Source: Methanobacterium sp. (GTDB lineage Archaea > Methanobacteriota > Methanobacteria > Methanobacteriales > Methanobacteriaceae). Taken from it: a DNA stretch of 10,998 nt. This document shows, piece after piece, positions 6,428 through 10,998 of the stretch. Below the pieces are notes generated by a model. That model saw only the letters and a program-made list of their open reading frames with translations. It did no database searches and had not been told where the DNA came from. A program made the translations under genes and the position numbers. The number at the start of each line of letters is the position of its first letter. Position 1 is the first letter of the stretch. The stretch covers positions 1 to 10,998 of the forward strand of contig JAJFTX010000116.1 in the NCBI GenBank assembly GCA_021372715.1, in the 5' to 3' direction.

Positions 6428-7108
6428 ATGAAGGAAATCACCAGAACCCCCATTGTAATTCTAAATTTTAAAACCTACATGGAATCCACTGGAGAAAAAT
6501 CATTACAACTGGCTAAAATTTCAGAAGAAGTGGCCCAGGAGACAGGAGTGAACATCGCGGTAGCACCCCAACACGCAGACTTGTTCCGTATATCCCAGCA
6601 GGTAGAAATACCTGTACTGGCTCAGCATGTAGATGCGGTAGATGCTGGCGGACACACTGGAAGTGTATTACTTGAATCAATTAAAGAAGCTGGAGCCTCT
6701 GGTTCTTTAATAAACCATTCTGAAATACGCATGAAACTGGCGGACATTCAAAATGTGGTGGAGAAGCTCAGTAAAAATCGAATGGTCAGTGTTTTATGTA
6801 CCAATAACATAGAAACCAGTGCAGCAGCATCCACTCTTAAACCAACATTTGTAGCTATAGAACCTCCGGAGCTTATAGGATCGGGTATTCCAGTGTCTCA
6901 GGCAGAACCAGAAGTAGTAGAAGGTACTGTAGAATTAATTCATCAGATAAATCCTGAAGTTAAAGTACTCTGCGGAGCAGGAATCAGCACTGGTGATGAT
7001 ATGCAGGCAGCTCTTGATTTAGGTAGTGAAGGTGTTTTACTTGCTTCGGGTATTCTATTGGCGGATGAACCTAAAAAGGCACTATTAGATCTGGTAAGCA
7101 AATTATAG
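6428..7108 (+). CDS. tpiA: Triosephosphate isomerase (archaeal type)
   Basis: A 226-residue TIM-barrel enzyme interconverting dihydroxyacetone phosphate and glyceraldehyde 3-phosphate, used by methanogens mainly in gluconeogenesis. Catalytic residues are visible: N13 and K15 (LNFKTY), H97 (INHSE) and E145 in AIEPPELIG, the archaeal form of the catalytic loop. Phosphate-binding segments are CGAGIS (182-187) and LLASGIL (204-210). The length of about 225 residues is typical of the short archaeal family, compared with about 250 in bacteria and eukaryotes. GGAGG (6416-6420) lies 7 bases before the ATG. Pgk follows 62 bases downstream on the same strand, so the two are probably cotranscribed. Confidence 0.95.
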   Translation: MKEITRTPIVILNFKTYMESTGEKSLQLAKISEEVAQETGVNIAVAPQHADLFRISQQVEIPVLAQHVDAVDAGGHTGSVLLESIKEAGASGSLINHSEIRMKLADIQNVVEKLSKNRMVSVLCTNNIETSAAASTLKPTFVAIEPPELIGSGIPVSQAEPEVVEGTVELIHQINPEVKVLCGAGISTGDDMQAALDLGSEGVLLASGILLADEPKKALLDLVSKL

Positions 7109-7170
7109 TTACTTATTAAATAAATTCATAGAAAGTAATTTTAAATGTTAAATATTAGGATGTAAGCCAT

Positions 7171-8397
7171 ATGTCCCTGGACTTTTACACTATCGATGAT
7201 CTAGAATTAAAGGATAAAGCGGTTCTGGTAAGGGTGGATGTAAATTCACCTGTAGATCCAAATACTGGTCTTATTCTAGATGATACTCGAATTAGACTGC
7301 ACGCAGAAACCATAGCAGAACTATCCCTTAAAGGAGCCCGGACGGTGGTATTAGCCCATCAAAGCAGACCTGGAAAAGATGATTTTACCACCTTAAAACA
7401 ACATTCAGAAGCCCTTTCTGCTATATTAGACAAACCAGTCAAATATGTAGATGATATCTTTGGAAGCAATGCCCGTGAACATATATCTGCACTGAAAAGT
7501 GGAGAAATTCTACTCTTGGAGAATGTACGTTTTTATTCAGAGGAAATATTGAAAAGAGATCCTGATTTACAGGCAGAAACACATATGGTCCGTAAATTAT
7601 CTCCTATGGTTGATTATTTTATTAATGATGCTTTTGCCGCCGCCCACCGATCTCAACCTTCCCTAGTGGGATTTGCCCTTAAATTACCATCTGCTGCTGG
7701 AAGGGTGATGGAAAGGGAGTTAAAAGCTTTATATAGTGCTGTTAATAATGTGGAAAGGCCATGTGTATATGTTTTAGGAGGGGTGAAGGTTGATGACTCC
7801 ATAACTATCACTGAAAATGTTCTTCGAAATGGAAGTGCAGACTTTATTCTTACCACAGGTTTGGTGGCTAACATCTTCCTCTGGGGAGCTGGGACAGATA
7901 TTAAAAAAACCAACAAGGAATTCATTAAAAATAAAGATTATTGTGATTGTGTTAAAAAATGTAAAAGCCTATTAAAGGAATTTGAAGGAAAGATAATAAT
8001 TCCTAAGGATGTTGCAGTGTCGGTTGATAATATGAGAGAGGAATTTTCTGTAAAGAAAATACCTGATCTGCCCATTTATGATATTGGTACGGAAACCATT
8101 AAGGAATACGCTAAAATTATAAGAAGTGCACGGACACTTTTTGCCAATGGTCCTGCTGGTGTATTTGAACAGGATGGTTTCAGTATAGGTACTGAGGATA
8201 TTTTAAATGCAATAGCGTCTTCGTCAGGATTTTCTATTATTGGGGGGGGCCATCTAGCGGCAGCTGCCAATCAAATGGGATTATCTGGAATTAGTCACAT
8301 CAGTAGCGGCGGCGGTGCGTCCATCAGTCTCCTGGCTGGGGAGAAATTACCTGCTGTGGAGGTTTTAAGACAGGCTAAGGTTGTCTATAAATTATAG
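7171..8397 (+). CDS. pgk: Phosphoglycerate kinase
   Basis: A 408-residue two-domain enzyme transferring phosphate between 1,3-bisphosphoglycerate and ADP (or back, in gluconeogenesis). Substrate-side motifs are RVDVNSP (21-27), R40, HQSRPG (63-68) and ENVRF (117-121), followed by NDAFAAAHR (152-160). Nucleotide-side motifs are LGGVKVDD (202-209), NGPAGVFE (326-333), IGGGH (357-361) and SSGGGASI (378-385). Length is normal. AGGATG at 7157-7162 precedes the ATG by about 8 bases. A local cysteine cluster C258-x-C260-x3-C264 sits in the C-terminal domain. A run of eight G at 8242-8249 encodes part of IGGGH and remains in frame. Confidence 0.96.
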   Translation: MSLDFYTIDDLELKDKAVLVRVDVNSPVDPNTGLILDDTRIRLHAETIAELSLKGARTVVLAHQSRPGKDDFTTLKQHSEALSAILDKPVKYVDDIFGSNAREHISALKSGEILLLENVRFYSEEILKRDPDLQAETHMVRKLSPMVDYFINDAFAAAHRSQPSLVGFALKLPSAAGRVMERELKALYSAVNNVERPCVYVLGGVKVDDSITITENVLRNGSADFILTTGLVANIFLWGAGTDIKKTNKEFIKNKDYCDCVKKCKSLLKEFEGKIIIPKDVAVSVDNMREEFSVKKIPDLPIYDIGTETIKEYAKIIRSARTLFANGPAGVFEQDGFSIGTEDILNAIASSSGFSIIGGGHLAAAANQMGLSGISHISSGGGASISLLAGEKLPAVEVLRQAKVVYKL

Positions 8398-8430
8398 TTT
8401 GTCTAATATTTCCTATTGATCAATCCACCA

Positions 8431-8443
8431 AAAACTATTTAAG
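8431..8443 (+). promoter_or_regulatory. Promoter of the tRNA Thr-Pro-Tyr group
   Basis: An A-rich BRE-like stretch runs into TATTTAA (8436-8442). The expected start, about 25 bases downstream, falls at 8464-8467, on the ATGC at the tRNA-Thr 5' end, which also fits the TGC start motif known for methanogen stable-RNA genes. Confidence 0.6.
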
Positions 8444-8464
8444 CCAACATTTCCAATACCTAAT

Positions 8465-8543
<79 letters not shown>

Positions 8544-8576
8544 AAAACGAGGAAAAAGATAGTTTAAATACATTTA

Positions 8577-8652
<76 letters not shown>

Positions 8653-8659
8653 ATGAACT

Positions 8660-8734
<75 letters not shown>

Positions 8735-8802
8735 TCCTACTTATTATTAGTTGAGAAGGAACTTAGTAATATTAAATTTAAAATTCCTCTCCAGATAAAC
8801 AC

Positions 8803-8814
8803 AAGGTTTATATA
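8803..8814 (+). promoter_or_regulatory. Promoter of the tRNA Asp-Lys / rpoH unit
   Basis: AAGGTTTATATA in the 151-base gap between tRNA-Tyr and tRNA-Asp closely matches the box A (TTTATATA) of methanogen stable-RNA promoters. The start would be near 8838, 45-50 bases before tRNA-Asp. Weaker TATA-like elements at 8836-8842 and 8854-8859 are alternatives; the latter would start almost exactly at tRNA-Asp. Confidence 0.6.
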
Positions 8815-8884
8815 TCATGACCGTAAAAACAAAAGTATTTATGCTGGCACAGGTATAATCAAGTTTACTCTCGTTCTAAAGAGC

Positions 8885-8957
<73 letters not shown>

Positions 8958-8961
8958 TTAT

Positions 8962-9035
<74 letters not shown>

Positions 9036-9063
9036 TTCTTGATTTTAAACTGGAGGATGGATT

Positions 9064-9294
9064 GTGAAGAAGGATATTTTAAAACACAAATTAGTTCCAG
9101 AACATGCTATTTTGTCAAAAACAGAAGCTAATAAAATAATAAAACAGTTAAACGTTCATCAAGAACAACTTCCAAAGATAAAGGTAGATGACCCGGTTGT
9201 AAAAGAAATTGGTGCAAAATCGGGAGATATTTTAAAAATTACCAGAAGAAGTCATACTGCTGGAAAATTTATTACCTACCGTCTGGTTCTTTAA
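9064..9294 (+). CDS. rpoH: DNA-directed RNA polymerase subunit H (Rpb5 C-terminal homologue)
   Basis: A 76-residue small subunit of archaeal RNA polymerase, equivalent to the C-terminal domain of eukaryotic Rpb5, located at the lower jaw of the enzyme. Family motifs are LVPEH near the N-terminus, LPKIKVDDPV in the middle, and GDILKITRRS followed by TAGKFITYRLV at the end. Length is normal for the archaeal subunit. It starts with GTG behind GGAGG (9052-9056, 7 bases away); an ATG at 9057 is in another frame. Only 28 bases separate it from tRNA-Lys, with no room for a usable promoter. It precedes rpoB'' as in many archaeal RNA polymerase operons, but with a long spacer. Confidence 0.95.
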   Translation: MKKDILKHKLVPEHAILSKTEANKIIKQLNVHQEQLPKIKVDDPVVKEIGAKSGDILKITRRSHTAGKFITYRLVL

Positions 9295-9309
9295 GATTTT
9301 GGAATTAAA

Positions 9310-9332
9310 TTAATTGAAATTACATCAATTAA
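9310..9332. repeat. A/T-rich inverted repeat after rpoH
   Basis: Arms TTAATTG and CAATTAA (7 bases) flank a 9-base centre, 15 bases after the rpoH stop. A weak hairpin or a chance repeat in AT-rich DNA; a role in ending the rpoH transcript is possible. The rest of the 216-base rpoH-rpoB'' spacer holds no gene. Confidence 0.25.
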
Positions 9333-9463
9333 AATTAATGGAGTTGTTTGAATAGAATTGATTTATACTGATTAAAGTCATATTATATATTAATAAATGG
9401 TTAAGGAGTATTATTAAAAATACAAAATTAATTATTATTAATATTTTTAGAATTATTAGAATT

Positions 9464-9470
9464 ATTTATA
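9464..9470 (+). promoter_or_regulatory. Candidate TATA box of rpoB''
   Basis: ATTTATA lies about 40 bases before the rpoB'' start. The expected transcript start near 9491-9493 leaves a leader of about 20 bases that includes GGAGG (9500-9504). Another TATA-like run at 9381-9390 is an alternative. Confidence 0.4.
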
Positions 9471-9510
9471 CAAAAACAGAAAGCTATGATTTATTTTTTG
9501 GAGGAGTTTA

Positions 9511-10998
9511 ATGGTAAAAAATGCATGGGAACTGGTTGATGCATTTTTTGATGAATACAATTTGGTAGATCATCACATCAAATCATATAATGACTTTGTA
9601 GACCACCGTATACAGGATATAATAGATATAACTGAACCAATAGTTCTCGAACAAGGAGAATATTCCATAAAAACAGGAAATTTAACAATTAAAAAGCCTT
9701 TCATAAAGGAGGCAGACGGATCCAAGAGTAAGATATTTCCTACTCAGGCTCGTCTTAGAAACCTTACCTACTCAGCCCATATGTACTTGGAGATGTCATT
9801 AATTAAGGGTGAAGAAGAGCAGGAAATGGAAAATGTTTACATCGGTGAAATGCCGGTGATGCTGAAATCAAACATATGCCATCTTAATGGGCTTAATGAA
9901 AAGGAATTAGATGATAATGGGGAAGATCCACAGGATCCAGGCGGTTATTTTATTGTCAACGGTTCAGAAAGGGCTATTGTAACAATGGAAGAAATAGCTC
10001 CTAATAAGATTATCCTGGAGCGAATCGGCGAAAAAGAAGATAGAAGAGCCAAAGCTATTGTTACATCAATAAAAAGCGGTTTCAGAGCTAGAATAACTTT
10101 AGAATATCGAAAACCCCGTAAAAAGGGAGTATTTCTCAGGATATCCTTCCCATATGTTCCTGGAGAAATACCATTGGTTGTATTACTACGGGCGCTGGGT
10201 CTAGAAACAGATAAAGACCTAGTAAACAGTATATCAGAGGAAAATGATATACAATTTTTACTTATAGACGATATACAGACTTCAGAAATAACCAACAATT
10301 ATGATGCTATCAAATACATAGGAAACAGAGTAGCCAAGGGAATGACAGAGGAATACCGAATTAAAAGGGCAGAAGACGTAATCGATCGATATTTACTGCC
10401 ACATATTGGTGTTGAACCAGATAAAAGAGCGGAAAAAGCCACTTATCTGGCTGAAATGGCGGAGATGCTTTTACAAGTAATTTTCGATAAGAGAGAACCA
10501 CACGATAAAGACCACTACGCTAACAAGAGACTTAGAGTATCTGGAGATCTAATGGAAGACTTATTCCGTGTGGCATTCACCAGTTTAACCAGGGATATGA
10601 CCTACCAACTGGAAAGAAGTCTAGCAAGAGGAAAAGAACCCTCTGTAAAACAGGCTGTACGTTCTGATGTGTTAACTGAGAATATCAAGCATGCCATAGC
10701 AACAGGAAACTGGGTTGGTGGAAGAGCTGGTGTAAGCCAATTACTTGACAGAACCAGTTACATGGGTACTTTATCTCATTTAAAAAGAGTTGTATCGCCA
10801 TTATCACGAAGTCAACCACACTTTGAGGCTCGTGATTTACACCCCACTCAATTCGGTAAGATATGTCCAAACGAAACTCCAGAGGGCCCTAACTGTGGGT
10901 TGGTGAAAAACTTGGCCATACTGGCCAAAATATCAGAAGGTTCAGATTCAGAAGAACTGGAAGATGTAATCAAGAAAATGAAATTGATAAATCCAATT
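9511..10998 (+). CDS. rpoB2: DNA-directed RNA polymerase subunit B'' (3' end cut by window)
   Basis: An open frame of 496 codons running off the right edge, encoding the N-terminal half of the second-largest RNA polymerase subunit (bacterial beta, eukaryotic Rpb2). Landmarks are GGYFIVNGSERA (144-155), the fork and rifampicin-region equivalent NWVGGRAGVSQLLDRTSY (400-417), the LKRVVSPLSR stretch, and HPTQFGKICPNETPEGPNCG (444-463), matching the bacterial HPTHYGR-ETPEGPN block. In Methanobacteriales and several other methanogens the subunit is split into B'' (about 500 residues) and B'; if so here, the stop lies just outside the window and rpoB' follows. The split itself cannot be seen. GGAGG (9500-9504) lies 6 bases before the ATG. 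Confidence 0.95.
   Translation, partial: MVKNAWELVDAFFDEYNLVDHHIKSYNDFVDHRIQDIIDITEPIVLEQGEYSIKTGNLTIKKPFIKEADGSKSKIFPTQARLRNLTYSAHMYLEMSLIKGEEEQEMENVYIGEMPVMLKSNICHLNGLNEKELDDNGEDPQDPGGYFIVNGSERAIVTMEEIAPNKIILERIGEKEDRRAKAIVTSIKSGFRARITLEYRKPRKKGVFLRISFPYVPGEIPLVVLLRALGLETDKDLVNSISEENDIQFLLIDDIQTSEITNNYDAIKYIGNRVAKGMTEEYRIKRAEDVIDRYLLPHIGVEPDKRAEKATYLAEMAEMLLQVIFDKREPHDKDHYANKRLRVSGDLMEDLFRVAFTSLTRDMTYQLERSLARGKEPSVKQAVRSDVLTENIKHAIATGNWVGGRAGVSQLLDRTSYMGTLSHLKRVVSPLSRSQPHFEARDLHPTQFGKICPNETPEGPNCGLVKNLAILAKISEGSDSEELEDVIKKMKLINPI

Noticed and set aside
8242..8249. Possible frameshift in pgk at the G8 run
   Set aside because: The conserved motifs before (NGPAGVFE) and after (SSGGGASI) the run are in the same frame and the length is normal.
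9945..10298. Minus-strand open frame opposite rpoB''
   Set aside because: Antisense to the conserved RpoB'' frame, which stays open to the window end and carries family motifs.

Overview
The window looks like chromosomal DNA of a methanogenic archaeon of the order Methanobacteriales, most likely a mesophilic Methanobacterium or close relative. The evidence is AT-rich DNA with AT-rich spacers, TATA-box promoters, strong GGAGG-type ribosome binding sites, TTG and GTG starts, a four-subunit 2-oxoglutarate:ferredoxin oxidoreductase, archaeal-type triosephosphate isomerase, an archaeal Taw1, CCA-less tRNA genes including a C1:G72 tRNA-Tyr, and RNA polymerase genes in the order rpoH then rpoB''. 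Genus is an inference; order is fairly secure.

Layout. Positions 1-219 are an AT-rich promoter region with a perfect inverted repeat just ahead of the first gene. Positions 220-4123 are a tight plus-strand operon korD-korA-korB-korC-sucC: 2-oxoglutarate synthase plus the beta subunit of succinyl-CoA synthetase. Together these are the last two steps of the incomplete reductive TCA pathway (succinate to succinyl-CoA to 2-oxoglutarate); sucD is not here. A hairpin terminator at 4157-4185 separates this operon from a convergent minus-strand gene for a secreted DUF1002-type protein (4202-5065). Next on the minus strand is taw1 (5231-6145), a radical-SAM enzyme of wyosine synthesis in tRNA-Phe. A divergent spacer follows, then plus-strand tpiA (6428-7108) and pgk (7171-8397), adjacent enzymes of glycolysis/gluconeogenesis. 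Five tRNA genes follow in two groups, Thr-Pro-Tyr and Asp-Lys, each with its own candidate promoter. The second group runs straight into rpoH. After a 216-base AT-rich spacer, rpoB'' runs off the right edge.

The region is mostly housekeeping: central carbon metabolism, tRNA supply and modification, and transcription. I found no mobile element, CRISPR array or defence locus, and no clearly new system. The least understood gene is the secreted DUF1002-type protein. The most interesting non-coding points are the inverted repeat at the start of the kor transcript and the tRNA-Lys/rpoH junction, where the rpoH leader must probably be made by tRNA 3'-end processing. I moved three starts (korA, korC, DUF1002 protein) to codons that fit the ribosome binding sites better.
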